The notes: generated by a model from the letters alone, not told the origin. A stretch of 54,244 nucleotides of DNA from an uncultured Bacteroidales bacterium (GCA_902776955.1 CACYSG010000045.1:1-54244); one strand, 5' to 3'; shown: positions 1 to 9,117, counted from the stretch's first letter. Numbers and translations: made by a program.

Positions 1-1
1 A

Positions 2-1216
2 CCCGTGAGCGACAATATCCTGTTGCCCAGCAGTGGCGAGTTCTATTATGCTCCATCCTATAACAGCGGTGCCCATACGCTCAACAAGACCAGGATTGAT
101 AACTCCAAGGGTATCAAGGGCAGTGAAGGAATGCTCATGAAGGGTACCGTCGGGACGGTATACCGCTTCAGGCGTAACGATGCTGTCTCGAGCTATTCTT
201 ATGTATCCCCGGCAATCAACTATCTGAAAGGTATTTCAGGCTACCACGTGACGCTGAGCTACAACTCTTCAGGCCCCTGGTACTACACCTTTGATGGTAC
301 CGATGAGTTCAACAAGGTGACCTCGACGACATCCGCCTATACCCCTAGCGCCTACGTCGAGTTGACCTCATCTGACCCTGGAGCCAGCGCGACAAGTACC
401 GTTTACATCGAGAACGACATTGAGACCTATGACCTCTGGATCGCTGGCATTCAGGTGACCAGTGAGAATTGCAACAACCTGTCGGTAATCAGTGGCGTGA
501 GCGGAACCGTCACCTATAACCCGTCCACCAAGTTATTGACGTTACAGAGCGCCACCATCCAGCCCAGCTCTCTCGCTGCAGGTATAGACAGTGAGATCTC
601 TGGTCTGAAGATCAGATTTGTCGGCACCAACATCATTAAGTCTTATGCCAACCGCCCTGCTGTCAGACTTGATGCCAATACCACTATGTATGGTACTGGA
701 ACGGCTAGTTGCCAGAGCGCCAACAACTCTGGATTATACGTGAATAACAGTACTACTACTGTGACTATCCAGGGTGGTCTGAATTTATTAGCATACGGAT
801 ACAACTATGGCATACAAGGTGCCAACAATGGCAAAATCACGATCAGCGGTGCTAGCACCAAGGTATTGGCCAATGGTATGACGGCAAGTTACTACAACTG
901 TAAGACCACGTTGAACGACGGCTTGGCTATCACCACGCCCGCAGGAGCCAAATTCAATACGGCCGGCACAGTGGTATCAAGCGGTGGTATAGTAATTTCA
1001 AATACCGATGTCATCATCAGCAAGCCGACTGTCACCATGGGCGATGTGAACAGCGACGGCGTGGTGAACATCACCGACGTCACGCTGCTCATCAGTGCCG
1101 TGCTGAGCGAGAGTTACAGCAACATCAACACCACAGCCGCTGACTTGAACGGTGACGGCGTTATCAACGTGACCGATGTCACCACGCTCATTACCAGGGT
1201 AACATCATCCAAATAG
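2..1216 (+). CDS. Secreted/surface protein with C-terminal dockerin-like Ca-binding repeats (5' partial)
   Basis: The reading frame is open to the left edge of the window, so the N-terminus (and any signal peptide) is missing; a GTG at position 5 is not a convincing start. The visible ~400 residues are Ser/Thr/Asn-rich and beta-strand-like. A segment beginning YDLWIAGIQVTS (about residue 140) followed by a TVTYNPSTKLLTL stretch is a pattern seen in Bacteroidales and clostridial carbohydrate-binding or adhesin-like surface proteins (from memory of the families). The C-terminus carries two EF-hand-like loops, GDVNSDGVVNITDV and ADLNGDGVINVTDV, the duplicated dockerin type I arrangement. The 549-aa protein at 30030-31679 ends in the same module. 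Role and partner (a cohesin?) are unknown; no cohesin is visible here. Confidence 0.75.
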   Translation, partial: PVSDNILLPSSGEFYYAPSYNSGAHTLNKTRIDNSKGIKGSEGMLMKGTVGTVYRFRRNDAVSSYSYVSPAINYLKGISGYHVTLSYNSSGPWYYTFDGTDEFNKVTSTTSAYTPSAYVELTSSDPGASATSTVYIENDIETYDLWIAGIQVTSENCNNLSVISGVSGTVTYNPSTKLLTLQSATIQPSSLAAGIDSEISGLKIRFVGTNIIKSYANRPAVRLDANTTMYGTGTASCQSANNSGLYVNNSTTTVTIQGGLNLLAYGYNYGIQGANNGKITISGASTKVLANGMTASYYNCKTTLNDGLAITTPAGAKFNTAGTVVSSGGIVISNTDVIISKPTVTMGDVNSDGVVNITDVTLLISAVLSESYSNINTTAADLNGDGVINVTDVTTLITRVTSSK

Positions 1217-1231
1217 TCCGTTGAACAAAAC

Positions 1232-1296
1232 AGGAAGTCACTGCGACTTCCCATGAATCGAGAGGATGCGGCACAATGACTGTCGCATCCTCTTGA
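1232..1296 (+). terminator. Tandem hairpins ending the dockerin gene
   Basis: Two stem-loops follow the stop codon by ~15 nt: GGAAGTC/GACTTCC (about 1233-1251), then GAGAGGATGCG pairing with CGCATCCTCTTG (about 1259-1294), followed by a weak T-rich tail. Likely transcription terminator; the second stem is the stronger one. Confidence 0.6.
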
Positions 1297-1310
1297 TTTA
1301 GCTTACTAGG

Positions 1311-1380
1311 GCGGACGTTGTCGGACTTAGTCGGACTTAGTCGGACTTAGTCGGACATTGTCGGACATTTGTCGGACGTT
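1311..1380. repeat. 10-bp-period tandem array (TCGGACttag / TCGGACattg)
   Basis: About seven units with core CGGAC at a 10-bp period: three identical tcggacttag units, then two tcggacatt(g/t) units and degenerate edges. It lies between the dockerin gene terminator and recA. A second array with the same core follows recA (2693-2770). The period equals roughly one helical turn. Confidence 0.85.
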
Positions 1381-1542
1381 TTGATAATAACATGTTTTAG
1401 CTTTACTTGGCTTTATGGTGCCAAAAAGTTGCACTCAATCATAGTTCCTTTGCATCGTGAAAAGGAAAATAGCCGCTAGCTATTAACACTTTTCATGAAG
1501 ATGATGGACAATTAAATACTGACAAATAAAACTTATAAGACT

Positions 1543-2646
<1,104 letters not shown>

Positions 2647-2692
2647 AATCCACAACTCAATACCATGAAAACCAACGAGCCCGCCCGGCAGG

Positions 2693-2770
2693 GTCGGACA
2701 GAGGTCGGACAGAGTCGGACAGAGTCGAACACTGTCTGACCTTGTCGGACATTGTCTGACATTGTCGGGC
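2693..2770. repeat. Second 10-bp-period array (GTCGGACAGA / GTCtGACATT)
   Basis: Eight units of about 10 bp: three GTCGGACAGA-type units, a diverged GTCGAACACT, then GTCTGACCTT, GTCGGACATT, GTCTGACATT and GTCGGGCGAC. It shares the TCGGAC core with the array upstream of recA. It separates recA (+) from the methyltransferase (-), which converge here. It is not a clear terminator, as no T-tract follows. Confidence 0.85.
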
Positions 2771-2789
2771 GACTGGGGTTATTGGGGGG

Positions 2790-3515
2790 TTAGGGAGTTG
2801 TTTTGCGGGTGAGGCGGGCCAGGTAGTCGTAGTGGGGGCCACGGGCGATGATGTCGCAGTCGAAGCCGTGCGCTGCCGCTTGCTCGCTCAGGGTTTCGGG
2901 GTCAATAAACAGCCATGGGAACGGCTGGCCCTTGACCGACTTGTATTGCATCTGGTAGGTCACCTCTCCATAATATCCCTCGACACCGGTGAGGTCGATA
3001 AAGCCGTCCTCGTCCTCAAAGATGTAACAGATGTCGCTCGAGTCGCACAACACCTGGCCACCGGGAGCCAACAGCCTATCCACCTGCATGAAAAATGCCG
3101 ACAGGCGAGACACCTTGCCGACGATGCCGATGCCGTTCATCAACATGAGAATCGTATCATAGCGGCGGTCGGCGTCCATGGTGAAGAAATCCTGCTCGAC
3201 GACGTCGCCAACGCCGCGCTCGCGCATCGTCTTGACGGCAAGCGGCGAGATGTCGATAGCGGTCACCTGCTTGCCCATCGCCTGCAACGCCAGCGAGTGG
3301 CAGCCAGCACCGGCACCCACGTCAAGGATAGAGCCCGTGGCTTGTCGCAACGCCTCCTGCTCGATGGCGGGCATTTCCTCCATCGGGCGGAAGAGGGACC
3401 TCACGGGAATCACGTCTTCCTCAAACATGGGCGAGAGCACGCGCAGCCGGGCCGCCTTGCCAGTGGCATGGAAGTCGGCGATGGCGTGCCCCATCGGGTC
3501 TTGCAACTCCTTCAT
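2790..3515 (-). CDS. Class I SAM-dependent methyltransferase
   Basis: 241 aa counted from MKELQDPMGH. Motif I ILDVGAGAGCHSLAL (residues 63-77), an acidic post-I VTAIDISP, and a DTILMLMNGIGI motif IV-like stretch give a standard Rossmann methyltransferase. The substrate cannot be read from the sequence. I chose the start at 3515 because it overlaps the upstream stop as TGATG, which indicates translational coupling to the flavodoxin-like gene; a start 27 nt upstream is possible. It is the last gene of a leftward run from about 6138. Confidence 0.85.
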   Translation of the reverse strand: MKELQDPMGHAIADFHATGKAARLRVLSPMFEEDVIPVRSLFRPMEEMPAIEQEALRQATGSILDVGAGAGCHSLALQAMGKQVTAIDISPLAVKTMRERGVGDVVEQDFFTMDADRRYDTILMLMNGIGIVGKVSRLSAFFMQVDRLLAPGGQVLCDSSDICYIFEDEDGFIDLTGVEGYYGEVTYQMQYKSVKGQPFPWLFIDPETLSEQAAAHGFDCDIIARGPHYDYLARLTRKTTP

Positions 3516-4135
3516 CAGCGGATGAAATGGGTGCCCTCCCACGGCTCGAGTTCAGGCATCGGGGCGGTTCCGGTCTTAAACTGCTTGATCATCCATGCCA
3601 TGTTGCGGGCCATGACGCGCATCGTCTGCATACCCTCGGCGTCAAGCTGCACCTGTCCCGGTTCCATGCCATAGACGATATTCCAATATTGAGAGGTCGC
3701 CAACGGCATATTCACCATCTGGAACGGCAACTGCAACGTCTGGAACGCCGCCGAAGCGCCACCGCGGCGACAAACGGCGACCGCAGCAGCGGGTTTGCCC
3801 TGTACCTGAGCACCGGCGTAGAGCATGCGGTGAATCAGGCTCAGGACGGGGCCGGTCGGCGTACCGTAGTAGGTGGGAGAGCCCACAATCAGGCCGTCAC
3901 TGGCGTTCATCTTGTCGATGACCTCGTTACAGATGTCGTCACCGAAGACGCAATGGCCGTCGCCCTTCTGTGCGCAGGTGCCACAAGCGATGCAGCCCCG
4001 CACGGGCTTGGTGCCAATCCACACGATTTCGGTCTCGATGCCCTGCTCGTTCAGGGCTTTGGCGGCCTCGCTCAGCGCCAGGAACGTGTTTCCCTGCTGA
4101 CGAGGCGACCCATTGATTAACAATACCTTAGACAT
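3515..4135 (-). CDS. Flavodoxin-like NAD(P)H-dependent FMN reductase / iron-sulfur flavoprotein
   Basis: 206 aa. The N-terminus VLLINGSPRQQGNT (residues 4-17) is the FMN phosphate-binding loop of the NADPH-dependent FMN reductase family. A cysteine-rich stretch GCIACGTCAQKGDGHC (about 47-62) resembles the compact cluster-binding motif of archaeal and anaerobe iron-sulfur flavoproteins. GSPTYYGTPTG is the second flavin-contact motif. It probably moves electrons in the cytoplasm of an anaerobe; the partner is unknown. Its stop overlaps the methyltransferase start. Confidence 0.85.
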   Translation of the reverse strand: MSKVLLINGSPRQQGNTFLALSEAAKALNEQGIETEIVWIGTKPVRGCIACGTCAQKGDGHCVFGDDICNEVIDKMNASDGLIVGSPTYYGTPTGPVLSLIHRMLYAGAQVQGKPAAAVAVCRRGGASAAFQTLQLPFQMVNMPLATSQYWNIVYGMEPGQVQLDAEGMQTMRVMARNMAWMIKQFKTGTAPMPELEPWEGTHFIR

Positions 4136-4162
4136 AATATTACAGTATTTTAAGCTTGCTTG

Positions 4163-4690
4163 TTACAACTTGGTCATGTGATAACCCATCACCTTGAGTT
4201 GGACGGCCATACCCATCTGATACATGCACTGCAGCCCGGCGACATAGGCCTTGAACGCATCGACCGTTCCCGGCTCGACATCCAGACGGAAAATCGCGCG
4301 CTTGGTGCGCTCGGCACAGTCGCCCACGAGTTCCTGCATCGCTTCGGCAGCGTCGCCGTGCAGGTCGAGCACCTCGTCGAGGATATACTCGTCAAGATTG
4401 TCGAAGCCCCGCTTGTCACGCATAGGCGTGTACAGGTCCTTGACATCGCTGTATTTTTCCCAATCGGCATCCCACATCTGGGCGACAGCCATGCCGATGA
4501 ACATCATCCATCCCAGCGAAGCCACGGGATAGTTGGCAAACTCGCGCGCACCGTCGGGGAGATAGGCCTCGGCAATGGCGGGCCACTTGGCCTCGACATC
4601 GGGGCACTCGGGCAAACGCTCGTCAACGGCATCGCGGCCAACGAGATAGCGGTGCAGGTCGTTCAACATTGTTGCGGCAAAATCCTCCAT
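4163..4690 (-). CDS. Conserved hypothetical protein, helical, aromatic-rich
   Basis: 175 aa from MEDFAATMLN. I do not recognise a domain. Visible features are an N-terminal DLHRYLVGRD segment, a hydrophobic NYPVASLGWMMFIGMAVAQM stretch (possibly a buried helix rather than a membrane span), and a Cys/Met-rich C-terminus. The longer GTG-initiated frame up to 4768 runs into the PAS gene and is less likely. It sits 17 nt after the PAS gene and 27 nt before the FMN-reductase-like gene, so it is probably co-transcribed and may serve the same redox or stress-related function (inference). Confidence 0.7.
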   Translation of the reverse strand: MEDFAATMLNDLHRYLVGRDAVDERLPECPDVEAKWPAIAEAYLPDGAREFANYPVASLGWMMFIGMAVAQMWDADWEKYSDVKDLYTPMRDKRGFDNLDEYILDEVLDLHGDAAEAMQELVGDCAERTKRAIFRLDVEPGTVDAFKAYVAGLQCMYQMGMAVQLKVMGYHMTKL

Positions 4691-4707
4691 AGCACAACAG
4701 GTTTTAT

Positions 4708-5064
4708 TTACCTGATATAGTGAGGCATCTCGTTGGGGATGACCATCGAGATCTCTACCATGCCGCACACCTTGCCGTCGCGCCGCCAGGGCGTCTGGTA
4801 AATCATCTTTTTGACACCCTGCTTGTCGATGGTATAGCAGTTGACGGTGTCGGTAGCAATCATGTGACGTATTTTCTCCTGCGACTTGGGGCTATGGCAG
4901 GGCATGAGGTTCTGGCCCAGCATGGTGCGGCCTTCCTTGTCAAAGGTGGCCCGCGAGCGCTCGTTCATGAAAATCACTTTACCTTCCAGGTCACACACGG
5001 TGATGGCACAATGGGTGCCCTCGGCCCAAGCCAGGGCGTCGTTGATGATATCTTGCTCGTTCAT
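4708..5064 (-). CDS. Single-domain PAS protein
   Basis: 118 aa, almost entirely one PAS fold: AITVCDLEGKVIFMNERSRA gives the first strands, QNLMPCHSPKSQEKIRHM the central helical region (His and Cys residues could ligate heme or another cofactor), and IYQTPWRRDGKVCGMVEIS the last beta-strands. There is no output domain, so it acts alone or in trans. It lies in the leftward run between the hydroxyacid dehydrogenase and the unknown 175-aa protein. Confidence 0.82.
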   Translation of the reverse strand: MNEQDIINDALAWAEGTHCAITVCDLEGKVIFMNERSRATFDKEGRTMLGQNLMPCHSPKSQEKIRHMIATDTVNCYTIDKQGVKKMIYQTPWRRDGKVCGMVEISMVIPNEMPHYIR

Positions 5065-5084
5065 TGTCTTGAAATTATTGAGTG

Positions 5085-5166
5085 GGGTTTAAGGGACCTT
5101 AGGGACTTTAGGGTTTTTAAAGACTTTAGGGTCTTTAAGGTCCTTAGGGTCCTTTAGGGTCCCTTG
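5085..5166. repeat. 9-bp-period array (AGGGACTTT / AGGGTCCTT) with dyad symmetry
   Basis: About eight units of ~9 bp, e.g. agggacctt, agggacttt, aaagacttt, agggtcttt, aaggtcctt, agggtcctt. The first half (AGGGAC) and second half (GGTCC) are roughly reverse complements, so the array can fold into a long imperfect hairpin. It fills the gap between the PAS gene and the hydroxyacid dehydrogenase and might act as a weak terminator or mRNA stabiliser. Confidence 0.8.
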
Positions 5167-5172
5167 AGGGTT

Positions 5173-6138
5173 TTACTTGTTGTTTACCACGTTGACGGGT
5201 TTGCCGTCAAGATAGGCGGCGACGTTGCTGGTGATGACATTCATCAGGCGCTCACGGGCTTCAAAACTGGTCCAGCCGATGTGAGGCGTGATGTAGCAGT
5301 TGCGGGCGGTGAGCAGCGGATGGTCGGCAGCGGGCGGCTCAACGCTGGTGCAGTCGATAGCGGCGGCATAGAGGTGGCCGCTGTTCAGGGCGTCGGCCAG
5401 GTCCTGCTCAACGATGAGGGCACCACGGGCCATGTTGAGCACGATGCTGCCTTGCTTCATCAACGCCAGTCCCTGGGCATTGATCATGCCTGTGGTGTTG
5501 GCGTTCAACGGGCAATGCATGGTGAGGACGTCACTCGTGCGCAGCAGGTGCTCCAGGTTGTCGGCTTTCATCACGCCCTCGGGCAGTTGCTCGGGGCTCT
5601 TGCTGGTAAAGGCCATCACGCGCATATTCATCGCCAGGGCCATGCGTGCCACGGCACCGCCGATGTTGCCCAGTCCGACAATACCCATCTGCTTGCCAGC
5701 CAACTCGATGAGCGGCGTGTTAAAGTAGGCGTAACTGCCGCAGTTGGTCCACTTCAGGTCGTGGGCCTCGTCGGTATAGTGCTGGGGCTGCCAGCAGATG
5801 TTCAGCAGGTGTGCGATCGTGAGTTGGGCCACGCTGTCGGTACTGTAGGCCGGCACGTTGGTCACGATGATGCCGCGTCGGGTAGCCTCGGCACTGTCCA
5901 CGACATTGAATCCCGTTGCCATCACGCCGATGTACTTCAGGTCAGGCAACTGCGCTATGGCGTCGGCATCGATAGGCACCTTGTTGGTCAATACCATTTC
6001 GGCGCCCTGGCAGCGCTCCACCACGGTGTCGGCGGTACCAAAGTCGTAGATGTCACAAGGAGCCAATGCCTTCATCGGTTCCCAAGAGAGGTCGCCGGGA
6101 TTGCCGGCATATCCGTCAAGGATAACGATTTTTCTCAT
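5173..6138 (-). CDS. D-2-hydroxyacid dehydrogenase (NAD-dependent; glycerate dehydrogenase-like)
   Basis: 321 aa. The NAD-binding Rossmann motif GLGNIG is at residues 155-160. The catalytic triad of the family is visible as R238 (NMARGALIVE), E267 (SVEPPAADHPL) and H286 (TPHIGW). The closest described subfamily is hydroxypyruvate/glycerate dehydrogenase (HprA-type), by the DHPLLTARNCYITPHIGW context, but the substrate is not decided by sequence alone. It has its own promoter (6175-6205), making it the first gene of a leftward transcript that may read through the 5085-5166 array into the PAS gene. Confidence 0.9.
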   Translation of the reverse strand: MRKIVILDGYAGNPGDLSWEPMKALAPCDIYDFGTADTVVERCQGAEMVLTNKVPIDADAIAQLPDLKYIGVMATGFNVVDSAEATRRGIIVTNVPAYSTDSVAQLTIAHLLNICWQPQHYTDEAHDLKWTNCGSYAYFNTPLIELAGKQMGIVGLGNIGGAVARMALAMNMRVMAFTSKSPEQLPEGVMKADNLEHLLRTSDVLTMHCPLNANTTGMINAQGLALMKQGSIVLNMARGALIVEQDLADALNSGHLYAAAIDCTSVEPPAADHPLLTARNCYITPHIGWTSFEARERLMNVITSNVAAYLDGKPVNVVNNK

Positions 6139-6174
6139 TTTGTCTAGTTTTTAATGGTTATAGTGAATGATTGA

Positions 6175-6205
6175 CAAAATTAACTGAAAATTACCAAATG
6201 ACAAA
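6175..6205 (-). promoter_or_regulatory. Bacteroidetes promoter for the D-2-hydroxyacid dehydrogenase
   Basis: On the minus strand, TTTG (6205-6202), 19 bp, then TAATTTTG (6182-6175), a full match to the TTTG/TAnnTTTG consensus. The implied start of transcription is ~30 nt before the ATG. It is divergent from the HU promoter. Confidence 0.7.
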
Positions 6206-6214
6206 AATTATCTT

Positions 6215-6222
6215 TAATTTTG
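6215..6222 (+). promoter_or_regulatory. -7 box TAATTTTG for the HU gene
   Basis: A perfect TAnnTTTG about 26 nt before the HU start codon. No good -33 box is visible at the usual spacing. Confidence 0.55.
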
Positions 6223-6248
6223 CACTCCAAATAAAGATAATACGACAG

Positions 6249-6521
6249 ATGGACAACAAGAAACTAGTTGAGACCGTCGCTAAGAACCTAGGGCGAACAA
6301 ACAAAGACGTTGAAAAACTCATCGACGCCTTCGCAGGAGTGCTGCGCACGCGTTGCAGCGAGATGGACAGCGTAGCGATTCCCGGATTTGGCACATTTGA
6401 ACCCAAGAAGCGCAACGAGCGCATCATGGTGCAACCCAGCACCGGCAAACGCATGCTCGTTCCGCCCAAGATGGTGCTCGGATTCAAAGTGAGTAAAGTG
6501 CTCAAGGCTAAGCTTCAATAA
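6249..6521 (+). CDS. HU-family nucleoid DNA-binding protein
   Basis: 90 aa from MDNKKLVETVAKNLGRT, the canonical N-terminal helices of HU/IHF, followed by the saddle segment VAIPGFGTFEPKKRNERIM and the arm with QPSTGKRMLVPPKMVLGFK. The longer frame starting at 6171 would begin upstream of the -7 box and is rejected. It binds and bends DNA as a dimer. The next gene begins 21 nt downstream and also starts with an HU domain, so the two could be co-expressed and could heterodimerise (inference). Confidence 0.93.
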   Translation: MDNKKLVETVAKNLGRTNKDVEKLIDAFAGVLRTRCSEMDSVAIPGFGTFEPKKRNERIMVQPSTGKRMLVPPKMVLGFKVSKVLKAKLQ

Positions 6522-6542
6522 CCATTTAAGGACAAACAGGTC

Positions 6543-8042
6543 ATGAACACCAAAATCACATTCCTTGAACTTAGCGAATTAATAGCCGAGGCCACTTCTA
6601 CCTCCAACCGCATGTGTGAACTGTTCCTCAGGGAGCTGTTCAACACCATCTCACAGGCACTTATCGATGGCGAATCGGTGAAAATCAAAGGCATCGGCAC
6701 GTTTAAGGTCACCCAAGTCAAGCCGCGCAAGAGCGCTAACGTGAACACCGGCGCCCCCATTGAAATCGCCGGATACAAGAAGTTGACCTTCACCCCCGAC
6801 AAATCGTTGGCCGAGGTCATCAACCAACCGTTCGCCCAGTTTGAGACGGTCATGCTGTCGGATGACATGACCGACGAGAAACTCGCCGAGATTGACAAGC
6901 AGTATCCCTCGGTGGCCGCCGACAACGACGAGCCGGATGCCGCAATGCTGGACGACCAGGAACTGAGTCAGCCCGACATGCCGATGGCTCCCCTACCCGA
7001 CGACCTGCCCCAGATGCAGGAGGCGGCACCCGCGCCCGAGACCGACGGGCTCCTTGATCCCATCGCCGACATCAGTCCTGCCGAGCCCGCAAAGCCGGAG
7101 CCGAAGCCTGTTGAGCCGAAACCTGTCGAGCCGAAACCTGTCGAGCCGGAGCCCGTTAAGCCGGAGCCGGAGCCTGTCAAACCCGAGCCAACGCCTGTTA
7201 AGCCCGAGCCGAAACCCGTTGAGCCAAAGCCTGTGGAGCCGGAGCCCAAACCCGTGGAGCCCGTCAAGCGCAAGCCGATGCTGGTGGGTATTCCCATCGA
7301 TGGGCCCAGTCAACCCGTACCTCAAGAGGAAAAGCCCGAGGAAGTCATTCCTGACCGGCGCTTCTACCGTCCCGAGCCGCGTAACGTCTATACGCCGACG
7401 CCCGAACAGATCGAGGAAGCGTCACGCAAGCCCGACCGCCGATGGCTGTGGGCCTTGCTGGGAGTGATTGCGACAGCCCTGGTATTCTGGGGCATCCTGA
7501 AGGGTTGCGGCAGCGGCATCACCGAGCCCGAAGAGCACATCGCCGTGCAAGCCGACACTCTGGTGGACCTTGAGGACGACGGTGCCGACAAGGCCGATGT
7601 CCAGGCTAAGGAAGAGCCCAAGGCCAAAGAAGAAAATAAAGCCGCCGAGACAAAGAAGGTCGAGGAAAAGAAGGTCGAGGAAAAGAAGGTCGAGGAGAAA
7701 AAGCCCGGACCTAAAGCCGAGGAGAAGAAAGCCGAGCCTGAAAGCAAGGCCAAACCCGACAGCAACACTGACGCCGCCAAGGGCGGAAAAGAGGTCACCG
7801 ATGTGGTCACGTCACAGATTGTGTTGAGTACCCTTGCCGAGAAGCACTACGGCAGCCCGTGGTTCTGGGTATATATCTACCAGGAGAACAAGAACAGGGG
7901 CATCATCTCGGACCCGAACAACATCCGTCCCGGCACCAGGGTGGTCATCCCGCCTGCCAAGAAATACGACATCAACCCCAACGACAAGGCAAGCCTCAAG
8001 AAGGCGCAACGCTTGTCATGGGAAATCCTGAATGGGAACTAA
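6543..8042 (+). CDS. HU domain - transmembrane helix - LysM-like domain fusion protein
   Basis: 499 aa in a clear order. Residues 1-95 are an HU/IHF domain (VKIKGIGTFKVTQVKPRKS and the arm near 60-85). Residues ~100-180 are acidic. Residues ~183-240 are KPEP/KPVEP proline repeats. Residues 301-318 (WLWALLGVIATALVFWGI), preceded by the basic RKPDRR, form one transmembrane helix with the N-terminus predicted in the cytoplasm. Residues ~350-415 are a Lys/Glu-rich linker with KVEEKKVEEKKVEEK repeats. Residues ~420-475 (VLSTLAEKHYGSPWFWVYIY ... RPGTRVVIPP) are LysM-like. The layout suggests DNA binding inside and peptidoglycan or envelope contact outside. It forms a likely operon with the HU gene upstream. 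Confidence 0.85.
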   Translation: MNTKITFLELSELIAEATSTSNRMCELFLRELFNTISQALIDGESVKIKGIGTFKVTQVKPRKSANVNTGAPIEIAGYKKLTFTPDKSLAEVINQPFAQFETVMLSDDMTDEKLAEIDKQYPSVAADNDEPDAAMLDDQELSQPDMPMAPLPDDLPQMQEAAPAPETDGLLDPIADISPAEPAKPEPKPVEPKPVEPKPVEPEPVKPEPEPVKPEPTPVKPEPKPVEPKPVEPEPKPVEPVKRKPMLVGIPIDGPSQPVPQEEKPEEVIPDRRFYRPEPRNVYTPTPEQIEEASRKPDRRWLWALLGVIATALVFWGILKGCGSGITEPEEHIAVQADTLVDLEDDGADKADVQAKEEPKAKEENKAAETKKVEEKKVEEKKVEEKKPGPKAEEKKAEPESKAKPDSNTDAAKGGKEVTDVVTSQIVLSTLAEKHYGSPWFWVYIYQENKNRGIISDPNNIRPGTRVVIPPAKKYDINPNDKASLKKAQRLSWEILNGN

Positions 8043-8084
8043 ACCCCACCGAATCGACCTATAGGTCATTTTGCAGGATACAAG

Positions 8085-8130
8085 AAAAGCCTGTAGAGCC
8101 AAAATGCACTGGCTTTACAGGCTTTTCATT
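8085..8130 (+). terminator. Intrinsic terminator after the HU operon
   Basis: A 16-bp stem, AAAAGCCTGTAGAGCC pairing with GGCTTTACAGGCTTTT (one G-T pair), loop AAAATGCACT, ending in a T-rich tail. A-rich and T-rich flanks make it potentially bidirectional. Confidence 0.85.
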
Positions 8131-8241
8131 TATTATCATTAGGGTGTTCGGGGAAAATGCAGACCGAAAGTCAGCACGGCGCTGCAAAACTCCACTTGAC
8201 GTAGTTTTAATGCTAATCTATCGAATGAAGCCAATTATTAT

Positions 8242-8300
8242 AATAAATTCGCATTCAATTAGTTGAATTAGTGAAATTTGCATTAGCCCCGCAGGGTTTG
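8242..8300. repeat. Dispersed repeat copy 1 (inverted partner at 12129-12186)
   Basis: Positions 8242-8284 are a perfect reverse complement of 12144-12186 (43 bp). The following GCCCCGCAGGGTTTG also resembles the partner. The core contains its own dyad around TTCAATTAGTTGAATTA. A shorter third relative (AAATTCGCATTAGCCCCGC...) lies at 12395-12422 in the same orientation as this copy. Confidence 0.9.
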
Positions 8301-8330
8301 GGTCAACTTCTATATCATTGCTTTTTATTT

Positions 8331-9080
8331 TCAAACGAGTTTCATCACGCGTTTCATCTCCAGGTTTTCATAGCCCTCGGGGCAATGGGTTGAGAGATAA
8401 ACGGTGGAATGGGCGGCAATGAACTCGCGCACGCGGTCGAGCGTCTCGCGGGCTGCCTGGAGGTCCTCAAACACGATGCTGAGTTTGTTGGCCTTGAGCG
8501 CGGCGTCGCAATAGGTCACATCGCCATGAAACATATAGAACAGGTCGCCGTCCTCGAGGATAACGATGCTGTTGCCGCGGGTGTGCCCCTTGGCCTCGAT
8601 GAACCACAGGCCGCCGGCAACCTGCATGGCGTTGGGGAAGTTATGATAGGCCTCGCCATAGCCAGCGCGGACGATATTGTCGCCTTCCAGTTTCATGGCG
8701 TCGGCATCCTCGGGTGCAATATACACCTTAGCGTTGGGAAATTCACCGATGCAGTCGCTGTGGTCGTTGTGCTTGTGGGTGATGAGGATCTTGGTCACCT
8801 GCTCGGGTTTGTAGCCAGTGGCAGCAAAGGCCTCCATATAGTCGGCCATCTTCTCACCCATATATAGCGGAGCGCCATACTTCTTGGCCGGGGCGGCATA
8901 GCCTGTCTTGAAGCCCGTGTCAATCAGGATCACCTCATCGCCGGTGTCGATGAGGAAGTTCTGCAAGCTGCTGCGATAGATGATTTGCTCGTCGAAGGCT
9001 TCCCTGCCTTCCTCGCCGCCAAAGGCGAACGGCTGGTTCATGAAACCGCCGTCAAACATGCGAATTGCTTTGATTTTCAT
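8331..9080 (-). CDS. Metallo-beta-lactamase-fold hydrolase, lactonase-like
   Basis: 249 aa from MKIKAIRMFDGG. The zinc-binding signature HKHNDH is at residues 102-107, with further ligands H166 (KGHTRGNS), D187 (FHGDV) and H232 (STHCPEG), the pattern of the glyoxalase II / N-acyl homoserine lactonase branch. The substrate is not known; lactonase is only the nearest description. The frame can be extended to 9170 but that would overlap the lipoprotein gene, whose stop is 37 nt upstream of this start. The two are probably co-transcribed. Confidence 0.85.
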   Translation of the reverse strand: MKIKAIRMFDGGFMNQPFAFGGEEGREAFDEQIIYRSSLQNFLIDTGDEVILIDTGFKTGYAAPAKKYGAPLYMGEKMADYMEAFAATGYKPEQVTKILITHKHNDHSDCIGEFPNAKVYIAPEDADAMKLEGDNIVRAGYGEAYHNFPNAMQVAGGLWFIEAKGHTRGNSIVILEDGDLFYMFHGDVTYCDAALKANKLSIVFEDLQAARETLDRVREFIAAHSTVYLSTHCPEGYENLEMKRVMKLV

Positions 9081-9117
9081 AAGGAAATACTGTTTGATGG
9101 TTGAAAAATATGTGTTC

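Noticed and set aside
2-1216. Cellulosome component
   Set aside because: Dockerin-like repeats alone do not imply a cellulosome; no cohesin or scaffoldin is seen.
1311-1380. CRISPR array
   Set aside because: Units of 10 bp without spacers; no cas genes; the repeat is a simple tandem.
6968-7325. Gly/Ser and Leu/Arg-rich ORFs opposite the KPEP repeats
   Set aside because: Artefact of a low-complexity proline repeat read in other frames.
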